Positions 1-13,100 of a DNA stretch of 64,000 nucleotides are shown one piece after another. Every line of letters starts with the position of its first letter. Positions within the stretch are counted from its first letter, which is position 1. The translations under genes and the position numbers were made by a program. The stretch comes from Triops longicaudatus (Eukaryota > Arthropoda > Branchiopoda > Notostraca > Triopsidae). A model generated the notes under the pieces. That model worked only from the letters and a program-made list of their open reading frames with translations. It was not told where the DNA came from and did not search any database. Location: contig JAGQDJ010000033.1 of the NCBI GenBank assembly GCA_022885665.1, positions 496,001-560,000 on the forward strand, given 5' to 3'.

Positions 1-683
1 GACACTTTGTCTTGTTTATGCATAATACAGTCTTTTTTATAGTATTCAAGACTACGTCGTAAACACATCGCATTGCATATCACGTCGCATTTGTCGAACG
101 TAGATCAGAAGAATTAGAAGACAATTTCGAGAAATCATCTGGTGTCCTTTGAGGCACCGTTTCTACATTACCTTCACGCGGGGTCTTGTATCCCCAGTTT
201 TATACGGTATGAATTTCTGACGGTTTGAAACATTTCTGAGATGCTAAGTGTTTCATTCTCAGTTGTCCTGTTGTGGAATGAACTGCAATATATTAGTATC
301 TCGTACAGAACCGATAGCTCTCGTCCAAGCGAACACTACGCGGACCTCACTTTTAAGACATTTTTTAATCAGGAAAGTGTAAAATATTGTCATGCTGCTT
401 CCTGTACACAAACTTTACTCTGACAGAAATGTCATTGCTATTTACAAAACAAAATCCTAAGGAGTATAATCAGACTATTATAATATATTTTGTCTCGTGT
501 TTTACTTAGTTGAAGTGCTGATGTAATCTGAGTAAAACGAACATATTTTGCCATCCTGGTTAACGTTCTGAGTTCTTATTCAACTTCATCCTAAACACTT
601 CAGTTAATTGCGACACTCTAATTGTCAACAGCAAATCGTCGAACTCAGCAGAAAAAAACACGTAAGTTCAATAAGGAAACCGA
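1..683. other. Region downstream of the MRL gene, no gene seen
   Basis: This stretch lies 3' of the minus-strand MRL gene. It is AT-rich. I see no conserved coding exon, tRNA or clear repeat in it; the only open frame of note (60 codons at 241) looks like chance. Confidence 0.5.
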
Positions 684-689
684 TTTATT
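684..689 (-). terminator. Candidate polyadenylation signal of the MRL gene
   Basis: The plus strand reads TTTATT here, which is AATAAA on the gene strand, about 420 nt after the MRL stop codon. It is the first canonical signal I found in the expected 3' UTR. The call rests on the hexamer and position only. Confidence 0.4.
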
Positions 690-1107
690 TACAAAACAAT
701 CTGACGCGAATCGAGACACTCCTTTCCCCATTTAACTACTTTGGCACCTGACGACAAATGAGAATTACCCGGATCTCTCTCCCCCAACCCCGACCCTCAA
801 ATTTAACGTACTTGATTTAACTTCGTACATAATATGTTTAGCAGACTTTAACACCCGATACTTAAAAAGAACCGAGTTTTACACCATACGTGAAGTAAAC
901 TAGCATGATATAAAATTGAAGAGAATTTCCATTAGCTGTGTAAGGGTTAACAAAGGAGTTGAGGGCGGAGTGACTAATAACGGTAGCATACATTCTTCTC
1001 TGTACACTATACACGCATAAAACTATACATGTCCATTTAGCCTGCTACGCAGCTCTGTATCACGTGTTGAGTCCCCTCTTCTCCAAAAGGCACTCCAATC
1101 GAACAAC

Positions 1108-4100
1108 CTACATTAAGTGTATCCGCGTAGACAACTGAGTTGTTTCATTCCGTTTGGGCAGAGGCGGCGGCGGTTTCTTGGACAACTGTTCATTACCACT
1201 CGATCGGAAAGAATGCACGGGACTGTGGGAAGGTAAATAAGGATGTGGATAACTCCGTATGTCCGCACTGTTTTGGTAAACGTCCTCGCTGGTCGTGTTG
1301 CCTGGGACGAAAACATTCTCGTACACCAAACTGTCTCCTCCAACAGAGGGTGGAATGTCTTCGTTGCCATAGTGTTCTCGCACCCACGCGCTCACCGAGC
1401 TCTCATTATAATTCGTCGGCAAAATGACCGGATCGCGGAAACCTAACACTTCGTGTGGTGTAATCGCCAAGTCTGCTTTACACTTTTGAGAAACCTGCCA
1501 CTTCTTTTGCATGACACGCTGTAGATCCTTCAGGAAATCGCGCGGGGGAGTAACTGTACAGCCAGGTGAGTTAAGCTTTTGTGGGATTGCCAATGGTTTC
1601 GGATGTGAGAAAGAAAGACGAGTGGTGTCATTGCGCTTAGGGGGCGTGGGAGGCGGTAATCGAACTGGAACTGTTTCCGTCACGTCGCTGAACGTTATAC
1701 GTTTCTTAGGACTTTTTGTTGCTGGGGTGGTCATTTCACTTTGCGAGTTTTTCCGGATGGGTTTTGGCAGGGTGACGACTGGTTCATTTTCGTTCGTGCA
1801 AGGAAAGCTCGGGCTATTGCCATACACAGCTTCCGGCGCCTCCTTTCGTGGAGTGACATCCATCGTGATGATAACAGGCTTGGGAGGCACTTTCGGGGGT
1901 AGACTTTTCACAGGAGACACACCTACTATAGTGGCTGGGCTCAGTAACTCCTGAGGTGGCAATGGTAGGTCGGATAAATCCAAGGTAGAACCAAACATTT
2001 CCTGTGGTGGTGGTGGCGGTGGCAAACTTTCAGTGATATCGTCGTCCAAACTCTCCTCCAACAACTCGACTGGCGGTGGAGGTAACTGAAGAAGATCGAC
2101 GTCACTCAGCTTGTCACTGTCCGGTACCATGGGCGGAGTATTCACTGATACCTTCCGCCGGATGGTGTTAACTTCTTCGGTGAGCGATTTTCGGAAACTG
2201 TGTCGCTGTGAATTTCGCGCCACGTTACCAGCTTCGGTTACTTCTCCATCTACAGCGTCTTGGACTTCTTTGACGAGAAGTCGAGTTGTCGAAGTGAGGG
2301 GCAGTTTTGGGGTCATTGACGGCTTTCGCTTAATAGTCCCCATCGGAAAGTCTGAGTCAAAAGCGTGTTCAAACGTGGGAGTATTTCCAGAAGAAGGTTC
2401 GGAAAGGCATCCCGACGAAGAATCCGACGAAGCGCGGCTTAGAATGCTGTCTTGACGGGAGAGCGTATGTTCTACTATATTTAACAAAAGAAGTCAATAC
2501 GAGGTCTCACAACGCCTTTAAAGAAAGCTTTTCCTTACCAGCATTAGCAGTTGTCCTGTTAAGTGTGCCAACCGGAGTCATACACTCGTCTTCTTCCTCC
2601 TCTTCCCTTTCTTTCATGTGCATCCGTGACTCTTCCTCCTCACCTCCTTCTTCGTCTTCTATTCCGCAAACGTTGGGAGCGGCTTGCACTGACGCTAACG
2701 AGCAACTGCGAGCCTGGGCCAGCTTATCTAGGTCTTCTTGCGCTAATTCATCCAACAAGGCTCGGTAATTGTCACACAGCGCACGTCCCGCTTTCGCTAT
2801 ACGAATGCCCATAACCCACTGGTCTCTGGTCCGCACATCATCTGCGCAGAGGTATCGAATAAACTTGGAAGATTTGGACTGGAGCTTGGGATGTTTCAGG
2901 GCAAACCCGAACTCCGTGGGAGCTTTATGCTTCTTGCGCCAGCCCACGCTTTCGTAAACCTAATTGAAGCAGTAAAAGAAAGCGTGAGCAACTTTTGCCA
3001 CTCGACAACAAATGTCAGCTTACTTGGTTGGCTTCAAACGTAGCCAAGCAAACAAGATCTTTCGAAGATTTAGATTTCCCTTTGGGACAATAGTAGAGTC
3101 CGGAGGCTCGAAGAACGAAGTAATATTTCTTCCAAGCTTTCTTCCCATCAGCTTTTAGGTACAAAGGGCCTTCAATTTCAGGAACACCCACGCCAGAACT
3201 CGAAAAAAACTCCTGGTCAAAGAGCCAAACCATGAAACTTTTAGCTGAGCTGTCAACTCATCACAGATGAAAAATAAACATTTACTCTCTTAAAAGTTGA
3301 AAGCTACTAGACGTTGTGTATCCCGCAAGCTTACACAGCTATTCTTTTATGAAAGAAACCACGTCACAAACTTTCAATTTACCTCCAAAAGGTTCGACCT
3401 AGCTTCGTCGTCCAGTTGGCGATCCCTTTCTGAAGAACTTCCGACCAGCAGGAAATTCTCAGGTGCATGAAACAAAGCGTATTTTTCGGGTCGTTCTACA
3501 AAAAGTAGTGTGTTCTTCGAGTCTCGGGTCCACAACATAAGTTGGTCTACCAACATTTCGTGATCTTCGTATACCCGCTCTAAAGATGACAGGACAAAAG
3601 ATTAGTGGACTGCCAAGCAACTCAAGACACAAAATCTTCTTCCGCAAAGCACTTAAAGAGGCTGAACTCTTTTATCTACCTGGCGATTCAAACATTTACG
3701 CTCTACACAGAAGTACATTTTCATAATCTTACTCCTCTAGTGGAAAACGGAGGCAAAAAGGAAGTATAAAACTCATAGATATTGCTTAACTCAAAAAGAT
3801 AAAAAAACAAATAGCAGATCAGCAGCTTGTCTGAGCATACGGTTTAATTTCTCTATTTATTTTGTTATTATTATTTTTAAATGAAAGAGTAACATACCCA
3901 TATGTAAATCCGGCAAATGTTCAACTAACGCCCATTTGGGGTCCATTCGCACATGATTCTTATCAGCCAAGAGCCGAGTTACATGTCCAACGGTCATTTT
4001 CTCATCCACTAGCAAAGATTTGGTGGAACCGTCGGCCGTGAAAGCTTTGATGAAAAGTTTCTTGATATTGGCTTCCTTCAGCTTTTCTAAAGCTAAACGA

Positions 4101-7100
4101 ATTTTCTCCGCCTTAAGCCTGGCTGCTACTTCTGCTTGAGGAGAACACGTTCCGGAAGACGTCGATGTGCCTGATGTCCCGGAAGACTTGGAAGCGTCCG
4201 TTCGAGCTGCTGAAGTTCCTGACGAGGCAGAGCTTTCGCTCGAAAGCATGGAAATGTTATCGGAAAAGGCAGAATCGGCGTCCGGTGAATCTGTTCGACA
4301 CCCTGGACCATAAAGAGTGAGATTACACTAGTTTTCGCGAAAAACAAGACCGCAAATTTCCTCACCTGGGTCAGGCCGGGGTTCATTATTATCCGAGTGC
4401 AACTTTTGCCCACCAGAGCTTGAACGAGAATGGGAACGCCTGTGAAGCGTGCCACCGAAAGGCCGAGTTTGTTCTGCCGCTGCAATGAAAAGAACATGAG
4501 ATGAACTCAATGGATAAGATGAAAATCAATAAAAGTCTTACAAGGACTTGGTTTACTTGCAAGGGCGGGACCAATTTCATTTTTAGGCCCAATCTCCTGT
4601 TCAAATTGAGACCCTAATGCACAGAGCTCCCTCAATATTGCGTCCAATTCCACATCTTGTGAGTCTACATAGAAAAAAAAAAAAATCATTTTCCACACTA
4701 AAACAAAGAGATAATTTGACATTCCACCTTCCAAATTCGCCATGGAAAACCGGTAGCTATCGATTCGTGGCGGATTGAAATGCATCGCTTCCACGTCGGG
4801 GGCAGACAACGGTCGAGATGAGCTCACATTGTCCAATCCCTGAAAAACATAAAAAGCACATTCCATTTAATAAGCTCTTCCTTATTGCTCCAAATCACGA
4901 CAAGCAATCTTTCGTATACTCACAAAACAACCTCCCCTTTCTGACAGTTACCTTCCCAATATTTTTCGTTTAAAACTCGAACATGAAACAAATTTTGCCC
5001 AGTACGCATTAAGGTTTAACGAGAAACCTGGCTACAAGATATAGAAGCTTTCAGAAAATAAGGAAGCAAAGTTATATATCAACAAGCCTCAAGCTCGTTT
5101 GCAGATAGGCCGCCTTTCCCTGTCAGTTTCTTCATAAAATGTGACCAACTTGCTATACTTGAGGATCTCCCCCTCGCTCGAAACTTCTCATGAAGGTAGT
5201 AACGGGATATTAAAGTTCCGTAATCTTCTCTATGCACCCTTTGAATAAACGGTGGCGTAATGACCATACAGCTATTGTCGTTTGATAATACCGACGCACT
5301 GCGCGTGTAAAGCAAGCAAGGAAGTATCTCATACAAGAAAGATTTTCTCAACAAAATGAATACTCTTCAAGAAGTGAATGCTTCCTAAGAAAACAACTTC
5401 TCCGCTGTGAATTCAATATTTTTTATTTATTCACCGAAGCAAAGTTGCAGTCTAAAGTGCTGCGATACGAACGAGCTACGGTAACAAACCAGCTAACGCA
5501 TCCACTTCATGTCACCATCGATCCATTAATCTAGGACAGGAAATCTCTTCACGTAGGGACAAAACTTTAGACAAAGCATGCAAACTTGAGACACAAAAGT
5601 ACAATCCGAGATAAACGAACAACTGCGTCTAGATGTGTCGAATTTAATTAAGAATAGGGTACGCTACTAGTCAATATGAGATCCACGCAAATTCCCTATG
5701 TTAGTTACATAGCCGTGTCCCACGCCATCCTCCCAGGAATATTCTGTAAGCCACAGCGAAACTCTCGCATAAGAATTTCTGTGTTGCTCAGTGCCACGCG
5801 GTTACAATAGAACCATTTAGTTTAAATATAATGAAGAGTAAATGACTCCTCGTGCATATGAAACAAAACGATGAAAAAAGAGACACTGAATGATACAGAA
5901 CGCCTAATGGGAACAAGGAAAGATGAGTCTCCGTGGCTGTCACTCAACAAGGTTGATGCAATAAAGAAGCCATGCCTAGGAGCGATTGATCTCTTTTACG
6001 TCAGGAAGAATGGTGCACTACGATATGCAAGCTTGCTTTCTATCTTCCCCCAATGGGAACGAATGATGGTCGACGGTGCAATTAAGACGACCCTATTCCT
6101 CACAGACAGCCCTAGTCTTGAGTGGCAAGGGTTGAATTATTAAGGGTTACGTGAGAAGGGGTATTAGCAAAAGGAGCAACTGGACCGTGACAAGCTAGTG
6201 ATTAATGTACGTTACCAAATATTTCGCTAAGCGCTGCATGGTTGAGACACTGCACGCTCGTTGGTCCCGCGGTGGGCCCCCGGTTCCTCGTCAATCTCCA
6301 GCGGCTTTTAGCCACTGTACTTCACATAGCTTCTAAATAAGAACTTCCGAATTAGCCTAACTCGGCAAACTGAACCCCGGGAATCGCACGAAACCCATGA
6401 AGGAAACGGCAAACAGCAATGACCAACTCTACACAAAAGTGCTACGCAACAAAGGGGCAAAAGAAGCACCGGCAAAATGCCCGGCTCACGCCAACGCAGC
6501 AAGTAATGTCTGCAGACAATCAGTGCTTGCTACCAGCGTTTGCGCACAACCCTACTCGCTTCACAAATAAACGAGCAAGCGCTCTTTCCTCTTTCAATAA
6601 GTGCTCCGCGATATCTATTTTATTCTTACCCTCATCTTCGTCCCTCAAAATGTCAAAAAAGACCTTCCTTGCCTAATTTAAGTCTAGAGTGTGCCCAGAT
6701 AGGACTCACAAGAATGTATATAAACCACAACCCTAACTTTTACGAATGTCTACCCTTCCCCTTTACAACTCTGCAACGAAAGTTCTTACACATTAGGGCT
6801 GATTTTGACCATTAGGCGCATAACTATCTAAAGTAGGGTGTGCTCGCAAATACCATCAATTTCTGTCCTCACTTTGAGTGTCACCCCACCATTTCGTTTG
6901 TTAAAGCCGATTTGCAGTTTTTCCCAACCCAAGCTTGTGAACGTGTGCACATGAGTTTCAGCTTGCATGACCCTAGGTCACAGACATGACAGTGCTTAAG
7001 CTCACGCACCACGCACGTGCGCTTTTACTTCGGCCTTAATAACAACCCCACGCATACGGGTGGGGATCATGAGCGACGCACAATACGGACGATGGGGGTA

Positions 7101-10100
7101 CAAAAACTAACTTCATACCCTCCTGTTGTTATCAACGGATGAGAAAACCATTCGACATGGCATATCCAACAGTTTTTAAGGGGCTACTTGACCTAAACAC
7201 GTACAATTATCGCATTCTTTACGCTCCCTGCCCTTACCATGCTTCATAAGCTAAAAGCAAAACACAGCCGGCCACTACTGTTTTACATATATGTTAAAAC
7301 TTATTTATTTAAAACTTAAATAAGCTCATCTCTTACGGTACTAAGCGTATTCTTTATGCTGCGTTGTCAGCATGGAATTATAAAATCGAAGCCTATAAGT
7401 AGACAAGTGTGGCACAAGGTTCATTCAATAAGCCAACGCCTACATGGATACTACCAAAGAAAAATTATCCTAGTGAATCAGGCGAGTCATTTCGTTTCTG
7501 GAGATAAACCCGACTTCTGCAAACTGGGAAGTGAGACTCAAACTGGCAGTTAACTCGACAGACTATGTTTCGAATAAGTCCTGTGAGTTCGTTCGCAAGT
7601 CATTTCCAAACAATTCTTTTGACATGCACTCAACTTATTAATTAAAAGCGCGTCAGGAAGGGGAGTCAAGTCATTCACAGAATTTTCTGGAGCCCTGCAA
7701 CGCACTAGGTCTAAGACAAGAGTTTGCATTGTATATATGGATTTACTTTAAAGGCGGTCTATATATCACCCGCCGTTAAAACATTCCCTCCGAAAGAACA
7801 CACCCTGTTAAGTGTTCGCAGGGTCCATCGTTTACACAGAAAATAGATTTTCTCCCAGTCACACTCTCGTATCGACCTCTTCCACCCTTACACGTACCAG
7901 TCGCAACATCTGCTCTTGGCGTTCTGGGTAGAAATGTTTGACCCTTGAGAGGGATAGAAAATCTAGAATATTTTGACAGGGACAGTGCGCCTTGCTAAGC
8001 TCACGCGAAACACGAAATATTTTCAAGTTTTAACTTCCCCAAGAAAAATTACATGTATGAAACGGGCTGTTTCCTCTGAAACAAGGTCCTGAGCCTACAC
8101 GCTGAAGTGTATGATAGCACCTCCACTTGCCAAGTCAGGGCCATGTGCATTGCGTTATACTCATCTTCGTTACTTGCCAACACAGAAAGTGTGCGAAAGG
8201 GATGAGAAACTTACAGAAGCTTCTCAGCGCGAAAGACTTACTTTGCGGCACGACTCAAGGAGAACACCGACTGATAGTACTGTATGATGAGAAGCTCGTT
8301 TAAGTTGCACACATTTAACGTCCTTGAAACATCTTCTGTAGTAAGCGTATCGATTACTCTTATTCCCCCGGGGAGTCCCTACTACAGCTGACAACTTTTA
8401 ACTAATTAGGAGCCATACAGGAAATGTCCAAAGCGAGTTCAGATTCTACAATCACCCAGCAAGTTCCTTGTGCCATTTCATCCCTACAAAATGGAATGGA
8501 GAGGATGATAAGAAAATCCCTGGAACCCCATCGGATTTGTCCTCGTAAAAAGTCTTACTCCCTGAAAGAGGAATGTTAATCGCTCGATTTCTGTAAAACC
8601 CATACCTCTGTGGCGACAACCTGAGCTTTTCTTATTCTTATTTATTTGCATCTGCCCATAACGTCAGTGCATAAATATTGTAACTCGTGTAATCTTTACC
8701 GGAACCCTTACATCACGCTTTTCGGAAACGCACGACCACGGACTGGGACCTACATTTCAGTCAATGAACAAGTCACCTGCATTTTTGGTTTCTCTAAGAC
8801 CACGAAGACTAAGGAATTCCAGTGACGGGATTCAGCATCCGGCCCCATCAGAGAAATTCAACGGTGTGAATCATGCTTCTATATTCCAAATAACGTACGC
8901 AGGAATACGTGTTTGGCGCCAACTAGGCGCCAGATGTAATTCTACCCACAAAAGGTCCCCTCAAAAACTCCTCTATATTTGTTCATTCCATGCTCTTGGG
9001 AGAAGTAGGATCAGGACTTGGAGGGGCTGGGTTCCCTTTTCAATGGGTTTACACACGCCCTCCATACACACTAGTAACCATTTCTGCGACAACGATAGCA
9101 ACCACCCCCACAAACCCCGACTTACCCCATCAATGCCTTCATCATCCGAGTCGGCCGAGTCGTCCAAGTCCCAAGTTTGCAACATATCCATCGTAATCGC
9201 TATATCCTTCATGGTGACTTGACAACGTTTCACAAGATCCAGTTAGGAAGAGAACCTCTTAGTCATGTCAGAAGACAGATAATCCCAAAGGATACGCTTG
9301 ATCAATACGTCACTACCCTTGTCGTTACAAAGATGCGATGCAATCCCGATTCACAGCAGGAGATTCACTATTAATGAGCCTCAGGCATCGTTATTCGCTG
9401 ATAAAACCTCACCACTTCAGCACGAATATTTGGACACGCTTGGGGTGTATTCTGTATAGAGAATATGTAGGCTCGTATCGTGTCGTAAGTTCACATGTAA
9501 TTTCCGGAATGCACGAGACACAACATCAAAGGGGAGAGTGGGATCGCAACGTTAAAACAGAGGTCAAAGCAGGAGGTCAGCAACAGGACAGATCCACAGA
9601 CCTCCTGCCAAGTTGCCCAAAGAAGCAGGTCGACCCGAATATACAGAACTCTCAATAGTCGTAATTCACAGCGCTTCGTATTCAGGAGTACAATCCGCGA
9701 AAATTTGATTCGAAAGCTGTGAACACAACTCACGAGAAAGGGTTAATATACCCCAGCTTATGTTCACGGCTATACCGCAAAGAGCAAACCACAACTCACC
9801 GAATATGAAAACAGCTTTCTAAAATACACTGAATAAAGGTTCCACAAGAACACGGGAGTGGGCAGTTCCAAAGAAAAAATTACAACCTACTCCGAGTTTG
9901 CGAACTAGATGGAGGACGAGTGATCTTAGAAATAACACTAGCCTGAACACAACCCACTAGCAACTTATACTCCCGAGTTCGAACAAGCGATCGCATCGAC
10001 TGACGGGTTCGCCCGACGGTCGCGACCCTACCCAGACCGCCGATATTACCAAACAAGCGTTGGGGAGCACTGCACTCATTCGACATAGCGCACGTGTAAG

Positions 10101-13100
10101 CCTACACTCCTGCGCCCCTAACGGCCGGAGGCTGCATATTAAAGGGAGTATTGTGGAGTACGACAGAACATGCAAAGACAGAATATGCTTAGGGCCAGTC
10201 TTTAATTAAGGAGAGGGGATCATTAATCGTCATGTTTCATGCCATCAACACAACTCGCCCGCGCATGTGCATCAAAAGGGTTGGGTTACTAGCCCTTGTG
10301 CCATCTATCGCAACCACATCTCAACAGCCTGGTGCTGCGTTCCTTCTTATTTGAACTGCCTATTCCCTACGAAACACTGTCTGGCATGGGAGGGGCAAGT
10401 CCCACCGCTGTACAACACTGAAGACACACATGGCAACGAGCAAAGAAAAACTCATGCGAAGGGGGGTCGTCGTAACATGACGTCGCCTTGCGTCTATTCC
10501 CAAACCCAGTATGGGGTTGTTGTCAGCAGCTGAATAGTTTGAGAAGGAAAGCCCTATAGCAGAACAACATAGGCAAAGCCCAGCTGGCTTATGAACTTAC
10601 GGGTTCGAAACCTGACTGACGCATCAAGACTGAACGCAAAAAGGGGAAGGAAAAGGAGCAAAAATTATTTTAAGCTCAGGAAGTCAGACGGCTTCATGCC
10701 GAGCGCAAACATTCTCCTTCAGGCTTCTCAATAAGTCCGAAAATCGCTCAACCTGAGGTAACAAACAATGCGCCAAACTTCTTTTCTTCACCCGCAAACG
10801 TCAAACGTCTCTTTCTTTTCAAACACCACGCACAAAACGCGGCTGCTAAAGGTTTTTGGGATGAAAATGTGGGGCCAAAGAACGCGAAGCTCTTTTTCAA
10901 ATGCCCCCAACGCACATGAAACGGTCGATTGACTACAGAGGATCACCAAGTCTGGGAAGGGAGGTGGAGGCCGACTACTGCTATGAACTCCTAAAGTTAT
11001 TGGAAGCCTTTCTTGATTACTGTAGCAATACAGTAAGACGAGGGGACCGCTCCCTTTTTCGTTTGCGCTCATTCTAAACAGCCTCCACTGTCCCATAGCG
11101 AATCTGTACTTTGACCAACGCACACGTCCATATTGGCTCTTTCCTTTTTACTCGTACATAGCCATAGGTCACAACATAAGGTTGTAATCCTCCAACCTTC
11201 TTTTCTCTATTTCCTCTAAACTGCCCCACCGGTCTGCCCTTCCTTCCGCAGATATTCTTCTACATGGCTGAAACAATGTCGAATATACTGGCATGAAAAG
11301 AATGTCCTCTTACACATAAATTACAGCTTTTGTTTGCGTCGTGTGGCACTAAGCTTCCCTCCACCAGTCGAAGGTTCCTGGGACTAAAAACTGAAAGGTC
11401 AATTGCTCGAAAGGGCCACTGCTAGGGCTAAATGCGAGTTCTCAACTGTGACAATAAGAACAAAACGCCTTTGTACAATGTTTTAATGGTCACCATATGA
11501 CCAACGCAGTCTTTTCCTTTGAAAGTTAATAACAACCATGCTTCTTCGACTGTTTCCGTTCAAGCCATTCGGTGACCCTTTTCGACCTTAAAATTCATCG
11601 AAAAAATATCTCCAAGGAATATTGCACAAGCGGTAAGCCTATTAAAGAAAGACGGCGACCGTTATAACTCACTAAATATAATGTTACATGAATCTCCGGT
11701 ATGTAGTTTCAACCAAAAGGCTAAATCCCTCTGACCAGTAAAAAAAAAAAATACAAATACAAATAAAATAAATAAATAATTAAATACATAAAAAGTAAAT
11801 AAAAAAGACAAATCCATAAATACCAAAGAATATCGCGCAATACCAATATTCACTCACCACGCCCACGAATGTCTTGAATTCGTAGTAGGGCAGTGAATAC
11901 ATTCTATTGCGTTTTACACACTTTATGATTTTCTTCTCAGAGTACCCATGATCAAGAAATTCTTATGTTTAATTGCTATTATTTGTTACTGAGGTATTCA
12001 ATGGTAGTATTTTTCTTGTTAATTTAGTGAGTCGACTGTTTAGGGTGTTTTATAATCCAGAATATTTGCGAGTTTCTTTGCAAAATGTCATGCGTCGTTA
12101 GTCATCACGTGAAAACATGTAAAATCGAAGATGTAAGGGGCTTTCTAACTAAATATCAACACAGGTCATGCTGACTGCGTTTAGATTGTGTGCGGGATAA
12201 ACGGTCGTTTACAACAACTGATAGATTGAAGCTAAGGGTTTCAACCACAAGGCAACCACAAGGCATTGTATACAACGTAGTGGTATTGTGCTGCGCACGT
12301 ACCATTTCCGTTTAAGGTCATGACGAATCAATAGGAACGGAAGTGGACCTCGAGTGACAAGGCCAAAAAAGGGGACGGGTCATCCTTCGCCCCTGACGTC
12401 CAGGAAATATGAAATCCTCATCGCAGGGGTAAATTTGGAAGAATAAAAACCACATACATCTCCTTCGCATAAACGCGATAGACATGACAGACAGAGCTCG
12501 TTAGTCACTGTCATGATCATCACTACTTAATGCTCCACCACGTATCCCTATAGACCTACGAGGATAGGCTGGACAATGGGATAATGCCATCCCGAAATTA
12601 TGCTCACGACGCTGAAGGATTGCACAAACGCTTCACCCTTTCCTAAAAAAATTCTATATGTGTGAAAGTGTGATTCATTTTTGCAGCTCTTTATACAAGG
12701 TATAGATTGAGAGTATTAATAAAATCTTTGTAGTCCCAGTCTAGAGTAAACCTCTTATAACGAATTGCACGTTAATGTAGATAAATAAGGTAACGGTAAT
12801 GTAGGTAAATTTAATATTTTTAATGTACCGAGGCGTTTTTTAATTGTGGTTTGAATTCTTCTTAAGAAATTAAAAGTGAATTTTCTTATTTACGACAATA
12901 TCGAAATCGGCTTCCACAAATAAAGTATGACTTATTAAAACGAACTTTAGTACAGAAATTCGAAAATAGGATAAGTAGTATTTAAGAAATCACCTAAAAT
13001 TGTTGCTACGTAAAAATACCATAAGCTAGACAGAATAAAATGTATTTTTTTAAAGAAAAGAACCTTAACATCTGAAATTCTGAAAAGAGGAACACCCCAA

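Noticed and set aside
8764..9222. 152-codon plus-strand frame
   Set aside because: It is antisense to the acidic MRL alternative first exon and has no recognisable domain; the minus-strand reading has the better start and donor.
10555..10620. GGTTCGAAACC, resembling a tRNA B box
   Set aside because: The upstream part does not fold into D and anticodon arms, so it is not a tRNA gene.
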